Shown: positions 1-8,966, counted from the stretch's first letter. The stretch: 64,000 nucleotides of DNA from Candidatus Enterococcus murrayae (GCF_017315985.1 NZ_JAFLVR010000021.1:93007-157006), one strand, 5' to 3'. Numbers and translations are program-made. Notes: a model not told the origin generated them from the sequence alone.

Positions 1-1134
1 GGCTGGAACACAAATTTTCTTTACCTCTGGATTTTTTGTTTTTAAATAAACAGCAAATACAACCGCCATTTGAGCTAAAGGTGCTGTAAAGATCATGGGT
101 AGTAAATAATCCGTTCCCGTTGTTGCCAAATTATTGATCCCAATTGCAACTAGAGGCCAATGTAGTCCTAGAATAACTAAAGGTGTGTACAATGTCCCAA
201 TAAACAGCGCTGCAATTATTGGTGAGAAACTGAATAAGCCCAAAATTGCACTTGAAATAAGACTGCTCGCTACATTGGCAATGGGACCGAAGACTAAAAT
301 CGTTGCTGGAACACCAAGAATCAAAGTAAAAAATGGCACAAAGGTAAAATGTAAAGATTTTGGAATAATCCCCTTCACGAATCGTTCTAGCTTAGATAAA
401 AAGAACATTGAAAGAATAATTGGAATAACTGTCGATGTGTAGCCATTCTGTGGAAAAACAATTGGAAGTCCTAAGAAATTACTATGAATATTTGTTTGAA
501 AAATAGTGCCGTCAAATAGTTTATAAAGAACATCTGATCCTGTCAGATCCGCCACCAAATTCGGAAAAACTAACGCAGCTCCGACAATCATGCCGATAAA
601 TGGATCCGAGTCAAAGGTCTTAGCACTTGTATAACCTAAAATAATTGGAAAGAAAGTAAACAATGCATAGCCAATCGCATTCAATATGACAAATGTCCCA
701 TCACCAGGTGTAATGACATGAAAAGCTACTAGTAAAGACTGTACCCCTAGTATCAATGAACAACCTACCATCACCCCCAATGTTGGCGTGATGATTTTAG
801 TGATCGTATCAATGAAACGATTCAATAGCGTCTTTTTGTCCCCTTCTTTCGCTTGTTCACTATCCTTCTCGACCGTTGAACCTGAGATAGATAATTTCGG
901 CAGCATAGCTTGATAAATATCATCAACCTGCATTCCAACAACTACTTGATATTGGCCATTCGCCGCTTGTGCAGTCATAATCTCACCGTGATTAACTAAT
1001 GCCTCTCGGTTCACTAAGCTTTCATCCTTCAATGTGAAACGCAACCTAGTAACGCAGTGCGTCAGTGCCGTTATATTATTATCCCCACCCACATTTTCAA
1101 TGATAAAATCATTCAGATTATCATATTTTCCCAT
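1..1134 (-). CDS. PTS transporter EIIBC, Glc/beta-glucoside family (3' end beyond window)
   Basis: The minus strand is open from ATG at 1134 to the window edge, 378 codons, so the C-terminus is missing. The start MGKYDNLNDFIIENVGG follows GGAGG. An EIIB domain comes first, with the phosphorylated Cys in THCVTRLRF near residue 27 and the GQYQVVVG motif; a hydrophobic EIIC domain follows from about residue 105. The protein would take up and phosphorylate a sugar or glycoside at the membrane. Whether a C-terminal EIIA domain is fused cannot be seen. It lies 18 bp downstream of a nucleoside hydrolase gene on the same strand, so it is probably cotranscribed with it, which hints at a ribosyl compound as substrate (inference). 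Confidence 0.88.
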   Translation of the reverse strand, partial: MGKYDNLNDFIIENVGGDNNITALTHCVTRLRFTLKDESLVNREALVNHGEIMTAQAANGQYQVVVGMQVDDIYQAMLPKLSISGSTVEKDSEQAKEGDKKTLLNRFIDTITKIITPTLGVMVGCSLILGVQSLLVAFHVITPGDGTFVILNAIGYALFTFFPIILGYTSAKTFDSDPFIGMIVGAALVFPNLVADLTGSDVLYKLFDGTIFQTNIHSNFLGLPIVFPQNGYTSTVIPIILSMFFLSKLERFVKGIIPKSLHFTFVPFFTLILGVPATILVFGPIANVASSLISSAILGLFSFSPIIAALFIGTLYTPLVILGLHWPLVAIGINNLATTGTDYLLPMIFTAPLAQMAVVFAVYLKTKNPEVKKICVPA

Positions 1135-1152
1135 CTATAAAATCCTCCATTT

Positions 1153-2082
1153 CTAAATACTGTCAATATTCGCCAACTTTTCAAAAACATCTTCCATTAA
1201 TTTATCCCGTTCAACAAAGTAGACATACTTGATAAAATGTCTTCTGAAATCCCAGCTATAATAGTGATTGTCTTGCATAATTGGACTATAGACAAGCTTG
1301 TCCTTCATAAACTCATCACTCAATAACCAGCCGATAGGAACAATATCCCATAATGCACGGGACCAAACTTTCCCGCCATTCTTCAAGTTTGTAATTTGGG
1401 CCTCCTTCTCTGTTTTATCAACCATGTAATCACAAAAACTGTTTTTCCCTTTTAACCAATACTCCAATTCCGGTCCAGTCGTCGCAAAAGCAGAGATTAC
1501 ACCCATTCCAGGAAACTGTACTAAAGGCATTGGTGTATCCAATAGTACTCTTGCTGCAACTAAATCTTGACGGCAATTAAATGATAAATTGTTATGCCAC
1601 TCGTATCCTAAGCCTCCTAGCCACAAGACGACAATATTGTCCACAATCTTCGGTTCTAACAAAATAGCTGTCGCAATATTGGTCGCTGCCGCAATTCCAA
1701 TTACATATAGCGGATTTTCAGGTGAATGCTCCAACGCTGTATCGATCAAGTGCTGAACAGCAGCAGTCATTGTTGGTTCTGCATTCGTCAAGAAGTCTGT
1801 AGATCCTTTAAATGTAATCGCTTTAAATTCCGTACGATTCAATAATTTGTAAACATTCAAAATTTCATCATAGCTTTTTTCCATTCCTTCTTTGGGACTT
1901 GTAGAATGATGATTGAAGAAAGGTGCTGCATAAACCCCTAAAATATTAAATTTATCTTGGGATTGAATCATATATGCCAAAGCATATTGATCATCAATTT
2001 CATTAAATGTATCCGTGTCTAAAACGACATCAATCTTTCCTTGTGGTCGTTCTAATTTTTTTAAAATTTCACTATTGTCCAT
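1153..2082 (-). CDS. Inosine-uridine preferring nucleoside hydrolase family protein
   Basis: A 309-residue protein of the Ca-dependent nucleoside N-ribohydrolase family, which cleaves the N-glycosidic bond of nucleosides to ribose and base. The N-terminal Asp cluster DTDTFNEIDDQYAL (residues 22-35) is the metal/ribose site, with a five-residue spacing before the second DD that differs from the usual DTDPGxDD. I chose MDNSEILKK at 2082 because GGAAGAGG precedes it; a longer reading frame to 2163 runs through the promoter. No signal peptide, so cytosolic. It sits between a DeoR-type regulator and a PTS EIIBC gene. The real substrate may be a phosphorylated nucleoside or another N-glycoside delivered by the PTS. 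Confidence 0.85.
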   Translation of the reverse strand: MDNSEILKKLERPQGKIDVVLDTDTFNEIDDQYALAYMIQSQDKFNILGVYAAPFFNHHSTSPKEGMEKSYDEILNVYKLLNRTEFKAITFKGSTDFLTNAEPTMTAAVQHLIDTALEHSPENPLYVIGIAAATNIATAILLEPKIVDNIVVLWLGGLGYEWHNNLSFNCRQDLVAARVLLDTPMPLVQFPGMGVISAFATTGPELEYWLKGKNSFCDYMVDKTEKEAQITNLKNGGKVWSRALWDIVPIGWLLSDEFMKDKLVYSPIMQDNHYYSWDFRRHFIKYVYFVERDKLMEDVFEKLANIDSI

Positions 2083-2112
2083 GTTTTGAGATACCTCTTC
2101 CTTATTTTTTGA

Positions 2113-2126
2113 ATAAAACGTTTTCT
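2113..2126. promoter_or_regulatory. Possible cre (CcpA) site in the nucleoside hydrolase leader
   Basis: The core GAAAACGTTTT (minus strand) is palindromic and matches the inner part of the cre consensus TGAAARCGYTTTCA; the outer three positions do not match. It lies between the -10 box and the start codon, where CcpA would block transcription. Moderate support only. Confidence 0.4.
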
Positions 2127-2135
2127 TCATCTCAA

Positions 2136-2163
2136 ATACTATCATGTTTTTGGTTTTTGTCAA
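2136..2163 (-). promoter_or_regulatory. Promoter of nucleoside hydrolase-PTS operon
   Basis: The minus strand shows TTGACA (2158-2163), a 16-bp spacer and TAGTAT (2136-2141). An AACCAA/TTGGTT palindrome lies just upstream at 2180-2196, in a good position for a regulator. Confidence 0.65.
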
Positions 2164-2179
2164 ATAATATTTTTGATTA

Positions 2180-2196
2180 AACCAAATTTATTGGTT
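2180..2196. promoter_or_regulatory. Palindromic operator candidate AACCAA-N5-TTGGTT
   Basis: Inverted repeat AACCAA/TTGGTT spaced by 5 bp, upstream of the -35 box of the hydrolase-PTS operon. Similar TTGG/CCAA boxes occur at 2212-2225 and 3111-3126. The likely binder is the DeoR-type regulator next door (inference). Confidence 0.5.
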
Positions 2197-2236
2197 GAAA
2201 AAAGAGAAGTTTTGGATATAACCAATACTTCTCTTT
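2197..2236 (-). terminator. Rho-independent terminator of the DeoR-type gene
   Basis: On the minus strand the arms AGAGAAGT and ACTTCTCT enclose a 16-nt loop and are followed by TTTTTTC. It is directly downstream of the regulator stop codon at 2243. Confidence 0.7.
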
Positions 2237-2242
2237 AAAATT

Positions 2243-3025
2243 CTAAATTGTAATTACGTTTACTTTGTGTTCATATAGGCATTTTTCTTGTTCTGAGGAA
2301 AAGGAAAGTTCGGTAATAATTTCATCATAGTCAGTAGCCAGATTCACATTCCACATGGCAATTTCCGGATATTTATTTTTTTCAACCAACAGAACGTTTC
2401 TTTTACAGCTTTTCATAATCTCTTTTTGTAATTCTGCGTCTTGCTCTTTGTATGCAGTAATTTCTAGTTTTTCATTGATTGCTCCAGGACTCAAAAAAGA
2501 AATATCTGCTCTTAAATTCTTCATTTGGGCCACTGTAGTTGCTCCAAACGAATTCTCCTGTTTTAAACTAAATGTTCCACCTAGAAAAATGATGTGCGTT
2601 TCGAGCTGCTTTTCCTGAACATATTGCATAATACTAAAAGAATTAGTAATAACTGTGATGCTACTCAATAACTCAGGATTTTGACTTAGTAGATGAATCA
2701 ACATTACCGAAATACTATTATGCTCAATAACTACCACCTGACCTGGCGAAATCAACTGACAAGCTTGATCAGCAATTTTATTTTTGACTTGCGAATTGAC
2801 TTCTTTACGAAAAGAATAGGGAACATCTCTAGCATTTGTCGTATGAGCTAATGCTACACTCCCATGTGCTTGAACCACCTTATCAATAAGATAGGTTGAC
2901 TTCAAATCATTTCGGATCGTTTCTGTGGTAACGTCTAATAAGCAGGCCAAATCTGTTAATGAAATAATTGGATTGCTGCCTAATATCTCAATAATCTTTT
3001 TTCTTCGTAAAGCGACTTTTCCCAT
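2243..3025 (-). CDS. DeoR/GlpR-type sugar-responsive transcriptional regulator
   Basis: A 260-residue regulator with the N-terminal DeoR helix-turn-helix (RRKKIIEILGSNPIISLTDLACLLDV, about residues 5-30, then TTETIRNDL) and a C-terminal DeoR sensor domain of the ribose-5-phosphate isomerase fold that usually binds a sugar phosphate. The start MGKVALRRKK at 3025 follows GGGAGAG at good spacing; an ORF extension to 3124 would read through the promoter. It has its own terminator, and the downstream hydrolase-PTS operon has its own promoter. It is expected to repress both through the TTGG/CCAA palindromes; this is inferred from position. Confidence 0.88.
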   Translation of the reverse strand: MGKVALRRKKIIEILGSNPIISLTDLACLLDVTTETIRNDLKSTYLIDKVVQAHGSVALAHTTNARDVPYSFRKEVNSQVKNKIADQACQLISPGQVVVIEHNSISVMLIHLLSQNPELLSSITVITNSFSIMQYVQEKQLETHIIFLGGTFSLKQENSFGATTVAQMKNLRADISFLSPGAINEKLEITAYKEQDAELQKEIMKSCKRNVLLVEKNKYPEIAMWNVNLATDYDEIITELSFSSEQEKCLYEHKVNVITI

Positions 3026-3086
3026 CAGAAATTCTCTCCCTTTTCTTGAATAGACTAACCCGTACTTATTGATTTGTACGCCGTCT

Positions 3087-3126
3087 ATTATAGCATAATG
3101 AAGATTGTTTTGGGTTATAACCAAAT
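3087..3126 (-). promoter_or_regulatory. DeoR gene promoter and overlapping operator
   Basis: TATAAT on the minus strand at 3087-3092. The -35 area overlaps a palindrome built on GGTTATAACC at about 3113-3123, flanked by CCAA/TTGG bases, which resembles the boxes at 2180-2196 and 2212-2225. This suggests autoregulation. Confidence 0.5.
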
Positions 3127-3128
3127 TT

Positions 3129-3152
3129 TATATTTGGCTTTTTCCAAATATA
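3129..3152. repeat. Perfect inverted repeat TATATTTGG / CCAAATATA
   Basis: Nine-bp arms (3129-3137 and 3144-3152) with a 6-bp spacer CTTTTT, upstream of the DeoR-type gene. It may be a second operator. The rest of the 3153-3519 gap holds no credible gene; a 68-codon ORF at 3293-3499 has no ribosome binding site and no recognisable features. Confidence 0.55.
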
Positions 3153-3519
3153 AATACCTGAAACCTTAGCTATTTCAGCCATATAAGAAAACGTCTACCT
3201 TCACAAAAAACTAATTGAAAAGATAAACATTGCTTTTTATAGCGGAAAAATAACGCTCCACTCCTATTTCTATTGAACAGCTTGGAGTCTAAATGACTCA
3301 AATCATTTTTTTAAAACTGTCTACAATACCCACGAATAGACTGAAGCGAAACTCACAATTCTTAAACAGCTCTTCCTTAAAATGCAAATTAACCCTCGCT
3401 GCAAAAATTTATAGCTTCCTGATACCTCATCCATTTAAAGCTTATTTTAAGGTTAACCCACTCTCTCTGAAAGCTTGTCTCCCTATACTTGAGCCATAGA
3501 CAAACAGGAGGACGACAAA

Positions 3520-4230
3520 ATGACGACGACTATTTTAGAAATCAACGATCTGCATAAGAGCTATGGCAAGGCAGATATTTTGAAAGGCATCCATCTGGAG
3601 CTAGTGCCGGGAAAGATTACTGGACTACTTGGCAGGAATGGTGCCGGAAAGACGACGTTGATGAAATGTGTTTTAGGATTGACGACAAACTTTGATGGTG
3701 AGCTGACGTTTCGCGGGAAGCGCTTGGACTCATCTGATACTCGGGTGAAGGCGAAGATTGGTTCGCTAGTGGATGTACAGTTTTATGAGGATCTGAATGC
3801 GTATGACAATTTGATGCTGTCGATTCGGCTGACGGATTCGATTCCAAAGAACGCGCGAAAGCAGCGGATTCAGGAGAGCTTGGTGTTCGTCGAGCTGGGG
3901 AATGCGGCGCGGAAAAAGGTGAAGAATTTTTCTTTTGGGATGAAACAGCGGTTGGCGCTAGCTTTGGCGCTGATTACAGAGCCGGAGCTGCTGATTTTGG
4001 ATGAACCGTTTGTAGGGCTGGATCCGATCGGCGTGGAAGAAGTCAAAGAGTTATTGAAAAAGCTGTGTCGGGAACGAGGAACGGCAATTCTTTTTTCCAG
4101 TCATCAGATGCAGGAGGTTTGTGATTTGACGGATAACATCTTAGTTCTAAGCGGCGGCGTGATCAGCTATTCTGATGAAAATCGGCATTTTGAGAATCAG
4201 CAAGCACGCTTGATCGAGTTAATGAAGTAG
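3520..4230 (+). CDS. ABC transporter ATP-binding protein (ABC-2 type partner)
   Basis: A 236-residue nucleotide-binding subunit. Walker A is GRNGAGKTT (38-46), the signature is FSFGMKQR, and Walker B is LLILDEP followed by FVGLDP. AGGAGG precedes the start. It powers the permease encoded 18 bp downstream. The following TCS genes on the same strand suggest a stress- or peptide-responsive export or immunity system of the NatAB/lantibiotic-immunity type, but the substrate cannot be told from the sequence. Confidence 0.92.
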   Translation: MTTTILEINDLHKSYGKADILKGIHLELVPGKITGLLGRNGAGKTTLMKCVLGLTTNFDGELTFRGKRLDSSDTRVKAKIGSLVDVQFYEDLNAYDNLMLSIRLTDSIPKNARKQRIQESLVFVELGNAARKKVKNFSFGMKQRLALALALITEPELLILDEPFVGLDPIGVEEVKELLKKLCRERGTAILFSSHQMQEVCDLTDNILVLSGGVISYSDENRHFENQQARLIELMK

Positions 4231-4248
4231 AAAATGGAGGGTACAAAA

Positions 4249-5028
4249 ATGGAATTGTGGATGATTTATAAAATGGAATTGATTAAAATAATGAAACGGA
4301 AAAACAGCTTGATCTTGGTAATCCCAGCAATTCTGGCGTTCATTATGGCATTTGGAATCTCAACCGGCGGCTTGACCATGACTGGTGATGCGGCTTCGAA
4401 CAACGGTACTTTTGCTTGTCTGGAATTTATCGGAACCTTATGGATGTTCTTTAGCGGATTGGGTATCTGGGGCATTTTGCTGATCTTAGTAGCGGCCTTT
4501 CAATTTTCTGGCGAGATCGCCAGTGGACAGATCAAGATGACCTTGCTTCGAATTGGCAAAAGAGGGCGTGTGATTTTCGGGAAATTTTTGGCATTGATGA
4601 CAGTTGTCGCGGGGGCTTTTGCTCTATTCACCTTGTCTGCTCTTGGCAGCTACTACTTGTTTATCGCAAATTCAAGTCTTGGTAACGGAAATTTTGCTTC
4701 GGCAACAGTGACTGTCTCTGGTTTGGCGGCTAGTGTCGGGTTCATCTATCTTCATCTGGCATTATTTATGGCGTTAACATTCTTAGTCGGTTTGTACATG
4801 TCCCCTTTCATCGCTTTTATCACGGCATTGATCGGACTATTTGCGGTAAATTATTTAATTAATTCCAATGCGTTTACTTTTGTAAAATATTCTGCCCTAT
4901 CCGTCAGCAACAATCTTATCGCTGGTGACGCCGAGTATTTATTGCCCGCTCTCCTATCTTCGTTTTTGATTATTGGCTGCCTTTTGGCCATCGCCTCTCT
5001 GCTTTTCAAAAGAGTGGATATAAAATAG
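4249..5028 (+). CDS. ABC-2 type transporter permease
   Basis: A 259-residue membrane protein with about six hydrophobic segments, starting MELWMIYKMELIKIMKRKNS; the short cytoplasmic N-terminus leading into a first membrane helix is typical of ABC-2 permeases. An in-frame ATG at 4234 overlaps the GGAGGG ribosome binding site, so the start is 4249. It pairs with the upstream ATPase. Confidence 0.88.
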   Translation: MELWMIYKMELIKIMKRKNSLILVIPAILAFIMAFGISTGGLTMTGDAASNNGTFACLEFIGTLWMFFSGLGIWGILLILVAAFQFSGEIASGQIKMTLLRIGKRGRVIFGKFLALMTVVAGAFALFTLSALGSYYLFIANSSLGNGNFASATVTVSGLAASVGFIYLHLALFMALTFLVGLYMSPFIAFITALIGLFAVNYLINSNAFTFVKYSALSVSNNLIAGDAEYLLPALLSSFLIIGCLLAIASLLFKRVDIK

Positions 5029-5041
5029 CGGTTGGAAACGG

Positions 5042-5086
5042 TATAATGATAGAAAATAAATGAATCTATGAAGCATATACGCGTAT
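5042..5086 (+). promoter_or_regulatory. Possible promoter and 10-bp palindrome before the response regulator
   Basis: TATAAT at 5042-5047 without a good -35 box, followed by the perfect palindrome ATACGCGTAT (5077-5086). The TCS may have its own regulated promoter; weak evidence. Confidence 0.35.
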
Positions 5087-5119
5087 GTGTTCTACCTAAA
5101 TGAAAAAGAGGTGTTGGTG

Positions 5120-5809
5120 ATGGGCTTTTCGATCTTAGTAGCAGATGATGAACAAGGGATTCTTGATTTTGTGACGCTTTATTTGGAAAAGGATGGCTAT
5201 CAGGTTTTTACGGCAGCGGATGGCGCTGCGGCGTGGGAATGTCTACAGCAGGAAAGCATCGATCTGGCGATTTTAGATATCATGATGCCGAAAATGGATG
5301 GCTATCAATTGATCAAGGCGATTCGTTCAGAGAAAAATATCCCCATCATTTTTTTGACTGCCAAAGATGCGAGTGCAGACAAGGTGCTGGGACTAGGAGT
5401 TGGCGCAGATGATTACGTCACGAAGCCTTTTGATCCGTTGGAGTTGGTGGCTCGAGTAGAAGCCCAGCTCCGCCGCTTCTATTCCTTGGGTGCGAAGGAA
5501 GTCGCTGAACCTGAGACACTGAGCCTCCATGATCTGACACTGGATCTGAATCAATGCTTGCTTTATAAAAATGAGGAATCGTTGAATCTGACTTCGATTG
5601 AATTTAAAATTTTACGTTTACTAATGAGCTCCCCGGGCAGAGTTTTTACGAAAAAACAGATTTACGAAGCGGCGTGGGAGGATACTTATATCGTAGATGA
5701 TAACAATATCATGGTCTACATCAGCCGACTGCGAGATAAGATCGGCGACAGAGAGGGGGCATCTTATATCCAGACGATCCGCGGTCTAGGCTATAAGATG
5801 GTGCCATGA
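5120..5809 (+). CDS. OmpR/PhoB-family response regulator
   Basis: A 229-residue regulator with an intact receiver: acidic pair D9-D10, phospho-acceptor D53 in LAILDIMMP, T80, and K102 in VTKPF. A winged-helix domain follows from about residue 130 and ends IRGLGYKMVP. The start at 5120 has AAGAGG upstream; a longer ORF from 5087 would lack a ribosome binding site. Its stop overlaps the kinase start by 4 bp (ATGA), so the pair is translationally coupled. It probably controls the upstream ABC genes. Confidence 0.92.
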   Translation: MGFSILVADDEQGILDFVTLYLEKDGYQVFTAADGAAAWECLQQESIDLAILDIMMPKMDGYQLIKAIRSEKNIPIIFLTAKDASADKVLGLGVGADDYVTKPFDPLELVARVEAQLRRFYSLGAKEVAEPETLSLHDLTLDLNQCLLYKNEESLNLTSIEFKILRLLMSSPGRVFTKKQIYEAAWEDTYIVDDNNIMVYISRLRDKIGDREGASYIQTIRGLGYKMVP

Positions 5810-7260
5810 AAAAGAAGCCAAAAACATTAGGACGGTTTTTAACTCGAAAATATGTGACAACGTCGCTTTTGCTGATAGCCTTACTGATGATTCTGATCAC
5901 AATCGCTCAATTTTTCATGAATAGTACGAATGACCTGGCTAAGAATCTAGGTGCTGACACGATCGTTCGGCCAGATTACGAAAAAATAGATATTACAACA
6001 TTGAATGATGTCGGCGGCTGGGTAGAGATTCTAGATGAAAACAATCGTGTGATTTATACCAAAGGCAAGGTAATGGAGAAAAAGGAGCATTACACCCAGA
6101 ATCAATTATTGGCAATGGACGGCCTGCAGGCGATTATGAATCATCGTGTCCATCAGATCGGACCCCTATCGCTGACAATAGGAAATATGGATGACAGCTA
6201 TTTAGCGACTTTTGCTCCCTTTACCGCTAAAAATGGGAAGGAATATATCTGCATCGCCAAGCTGCCCCGCAACCGACTTTGGGGAAATTTCAACATGACC
6301 TTTACAAGCTTCAACTCCCCCACTGGTAGAAGAACCTTACGAGGGATCCTTCTCTTGTTGATTCCAAGTTTCCTCATTTTCATTTTCTGCATCTGGCGCT
6401 ATTCTAAATCTGTCAAGGAGCATCTTGTCGCGCCAAACGAGGTGTTGATGGATGGTCTGCGGGCGATCAATCATGGCGACTACGAGAAGAAGATTCATCT
6501 GAATGCAGAGTATGAATACATTGAGATCGAGGATTCCTTCAACCATATGGCCGAGCAGCTGAAGCAGTCAGAACAGCAGCGGCTGGCCTATGAAAAGGAA
6601 CGGCAACTATTATTTGCCAACATGGCTCATGACCTGCGGACTCCTATCACAACCATCAAAGGTACGGCGAAGGCTGTTGCTGATGGCTTGATTAGTGAAG
6701 AAAAGCTGGAACAGACGATGGAGACAATCATTTCTAAAACCGATCACATGAGCGAATTGGTGACTCGCCTGTTGATTTTTTCTAAGCTGGAAAGCCCAGA
6801 TTATCAGCTTCATTTGCAGGAGCTGGATGTGTCTGAGCTGGTTCGCGAGGTCTTGCTAGAGCAGTTGGAAATCGCGGAAGAAAATGAGATTGAATTGATG
6901 TTTGATCTGCCAGAGGAACCCTTAAAGCTGGCGGGTGATGCCGTGGAATTGCGGCGAGTGTTTGATAACTTGATCAGCAATAGTATCCGCCACAACCCAG
7001 CTGGGACGATTGTCCATATTCGACTATATACCGAAAACAGTCGCATGATCTTTGAAGTAACGGATAATGGCAGTCAGATTCCTAAGGACCTTCAGGAACA
7101 GTTATTTGTGCCTTTTGTCAGCGGCGATGATTCTCGTTCGACCAAAGGCGGCAGCGGCCTAGGTCTGGCGATTAGTAAGAAAATCGTGGAGAAGCATGGC
7201 GGAACGATTGCTTTTATTGAATTGAATGATAAAGAAAAGAGGTTTCAGGTGCGTTTATAA
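5806..7260 (+). CDS. Sensor histidine kinase, two membrane segments
   Basis: A 484-residue kinase with TM1 at about 17-38, an extracellular sensor of roughly 140 residues, TM2 at about 177-198, then a HAMP-like linker. The H-box is MAHDLRTPIT with H275 as the phosphorylated residue; an N-box (DNLISNSIRHNP) and G-boxes (SGLGLAISKKIVEKHGG) are intact. It overlaps the response regulator by 4 bp. The signal is unknown; the neighbouring ABC transporter suggests antimicrobial or envelope stress. Confidence 0.92.
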   Translation: MKKKPKTLGRFLTRKYVTTSLLLIALLMILITIAQFFMNSTNDLAKNLGADTIVRPDYEKIDITTLNDVGGWVEILDENNRVIYTKGKVMEKKEHYTQNQLLAMDGLQAIMNHRVHQIGPLSLTIGNMDDSYLATFAPFTAKNGKEYICIAKLPRNRLWGNFNMTFTSFNSPTGRRTLRGILLLLIPSFLIFIFCIWRYSKSVKEHLVAPNEVLMDGLRAINHGDYEKKIHLNAEYEYIEIEDSFNHMAEQLKQSEQQRLAYEKERQLLFANMAHDLRTPITTIKGTAKAVADGLISEEKLEQTMETIISKTDHMSELVTRLLIFSKLESPDYQLHLQELDVSELVREVLLEQLEIAEENEIELMFDLPEEPLKLAGDAVELRRVFDNLISNSIRHNPAGTIVHIRLYTENSRMIFEVTDNGSQIPKDLQEQLFVPFVSGDDSRSTKGGSGLGLAISKKIVEKHGGTIAFIELNDKEKRFQVRL

Positions 7261-7290
7261 GCCTATCTAAAGCTCTCTATTTATTAGAAA

Positions 7291-7336
7291 AAATCGACCA
7301 CTAAAAAAAGATTTTTTAGTGGTCGATTTATTTTTT
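7291..7336. terminator. Bidirectional terminator between convergent operons
   Basis: Arms of 18 bp (7291-7308 and 7312-7329) around CGACCACT/AGTGGTCG with a T-run on both strands. It ends the TCS from the left and probably the deglycosylation operon from the right. The remaining gap to 7468 holds nothing recognisable. Confidence 0.85.
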
Positions 7337-7468
7337 TAACCGTACAAATTAAACTATTTTAACCGGAAACATTTGTGGAATCAATTGTTTTCTCAACCTT
7401 AGAAATGAATGTTGGATCTCTCAAATGACTTACTTCGATTAATGATGTTCTGATCCTGATTGCCTGTT

Positions 7469-8524
7469 TTATTCAAACTCCACTGACCGATGCTCAGCTG
7501 CGGAAACACGGATCGCATCTAAAAGCTTCATTAAGCGCAGGATTTCTGTCGGTTTGACGATTAATTCTTCTTTTCCTTCTACGTACTGATTGTAATGATC
7601 AAAGAACATTTGATGATTAACCGTCACATCAGGCAATTCTTCAGTGACTAAGCGACCTTCTGGCGGCGGACCAAAGGAACGAGTCGGTCCAGCGGCAGTC
7701 ATAGTGATTTTCCCAGGTACATTGGTCAACAGCTCACTGGTGCGGACGATCTTTCCTTGCGGATTGAAGCCGTCAACATAGGCACTGCCTTTGTTTCCGC
7801 CCGCAAACCAATGGCGTTCAAACCAGGAAGCTTCGTCTTTTAAGAAATACGTTCCTAGTTCTACCTGTCCAGTGATCCCACTGTCAAAATACAGTTGGAT
7901 ATTAAAATAATCGTCAACGTTTTGATTGATGACATTTCGCACATCGGCATAAACCGTTTTCAGCTTGCCGGGGATCATCCACAGCATTTGATCCAGCAGG
8001 TGAACGCCCCAATCATAAAGCATCCCACCGCCAAACTCTGGATACACATGCCAATCGTGCATGTTTCCGTTGAAGCCGTACAAACTATTTTTGATCGTAT
8101 AGATATCGCCTAACGTTTGACTCTCAACAACTTCCTTCATCAAGCGATAATCCTTGTCCCAGCGTCGTTGATGATGGATTGTGAAGCGAACACCCGCCGC
8201 TTCTGTGACAGCCATCATTTCCTGAAATTCATTTCCGTTCATCGCGGCAGGCTTTTCTAAAATAATATCCTTTTTCGCTGCCGCTGCTTTTTTCACCATT
8301 TCCAGATGGAGGTGATTAGGTACCGCGATAATGACCGTACCGATCTCGGCTTCTGCCAATAATTGATCTGCCTTCAAAAAGGTCTTAGCCTCTGTTGGAA
8401 CATCATTCAATTGTTCTTTTTGGTTATCACACACTGCTATGAGCTTTCCATAATCAAGCTCCTGGATCATTTTCCCATGAGTTTTTCCCATAAACCCGTA
8501 ACCGATAATTCCAAAGTTCAGCAT
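7469..8524 (-). CDS. Gfo/Idh/MocA-family oxidoreductase (last gene of the deglycosylation operon)
   Basis: A 351-residue NAD(P)-dependent oxidoreductase. The Rossmann motif GIIGYGFMG is at residues 5-13 and the family motif is LEKPAA. AAAGGAG precedes the start. It lies 29 bp after the beta-subunit gene of a predicted C-glycoside deglycosidase. In gut bacteria that cleave C-glucosides, enzymes of this family oxidise the sugar at C3 or reduce the released 3-oxo sugar; which step this copy performs is unknown. Confidence 0.87.
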   Translation of the reverse strand: MLNFGIIGYGFMGKTHGKMIQELDYGKLIAVCDNQKEQLNDVPTEAKTFLKADQLLAEAEIGTVIIAVPNHLHLEMVKKAAAAKKDIILEKPAAMNGNEFQEMMAVTEAAGVRFTIHHQRRWDKDYRLMKEVVESQTLGDIYTIKNSLYGFNGNMHDWHVYPEFGGGMLYDWGVHLLDQMLWMIPGKLKTVYADVRNVINQNVDDYFNIQLYFDSGITGQVELGTYFLKDEASWFERHWFAGGNKGSAYVDGFNPQGKIVRTSELLTNVPGKITMTAAGPTRSFGPPPEGRLVTEELPDVTVNHQMFFDHYNQYVEGKEELIVKPTEILRLMKLLDAIRVSAAEHRSVEFE

Positions 8525-8553
8525 GAAGAGCGCTCCTTTCTATTCTTTTTCTA

Positions 8554-8958
8554 CTAAATCAATAATAGACGTCGCTTATGCGAACCGAAGCTCAAGACCT
8601 CATCCATATCAGGAGGCATATAAGAAGAACTGAAACGATGATCGATCTCTAAATCATGATATCCCGATTCTAATCCACCATTTTTTTTGACGCGGATAAT
8701 TGCAGGAGTCAATACATTCCACTGGATATCTCCTATTTTTTCCATCTCTGTCTGAGTATATTCCTCCCCTTCAATTTCCCACAAAATATCTTCTTGATTG
8801 ATCGCTTCTCCATCGATTTTTACTGAAATCGGACGAATTTGAGATAGCCATAAACCACGGTAGTACATTAATCGTATCTCAAATTGGAAGCCGACTTTTT
8901 CATTATCCTCAACGATGTTTTTGAATCCTCTTGATTGAATGCATTCTTTTTCTAACAT
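8554..8958 (-). CDS. C-glycoside deglycosidase beta subunit (DUF6379 family)
   Basis: A 134-residue protein that fits the DUF6379 family, the small subunit of C-deglycosylation enzymes (DgpB/DfgB type). The segment FQFEIRLMYYRGLWLSQI and the C-terminal DLEIDHRFSSSYMPP look like the beta-sandwich of that subunit. I used ATG at 8958 because GAGGAG lies just before it; a GTG at 8970 overlaps that ribosome binding site. The gene begins 8 bp after the alpha-subunit gene, as in known pairs. The family is assigned by memory of the protein pattern and by gene order, not by a search. Confidence 0.72.
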   Translation of the reverse strand: MLEKECIQSRGFKNIVEDNEKVGFQFEIRLMYYRGLWLSQIRPISVKIDGEAINQEDILWEIEGEEYTQTEMEKIGDIQWNVLTPAIIRVKKNGGLESGYHDLEIDHRFSSSYMPPDMDEVLSFGSHKRRLLLI

Positions 8959-8966
8959 AGTGCTCC

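Noticed and set aside
3293..3499. 68-codon ORF on the plus strand before the first ABC gene
   Set aside because: No ribosome binding site and no recognisable domain; a basic, Leu-rich product typical of AT-rich intergenic DNA.
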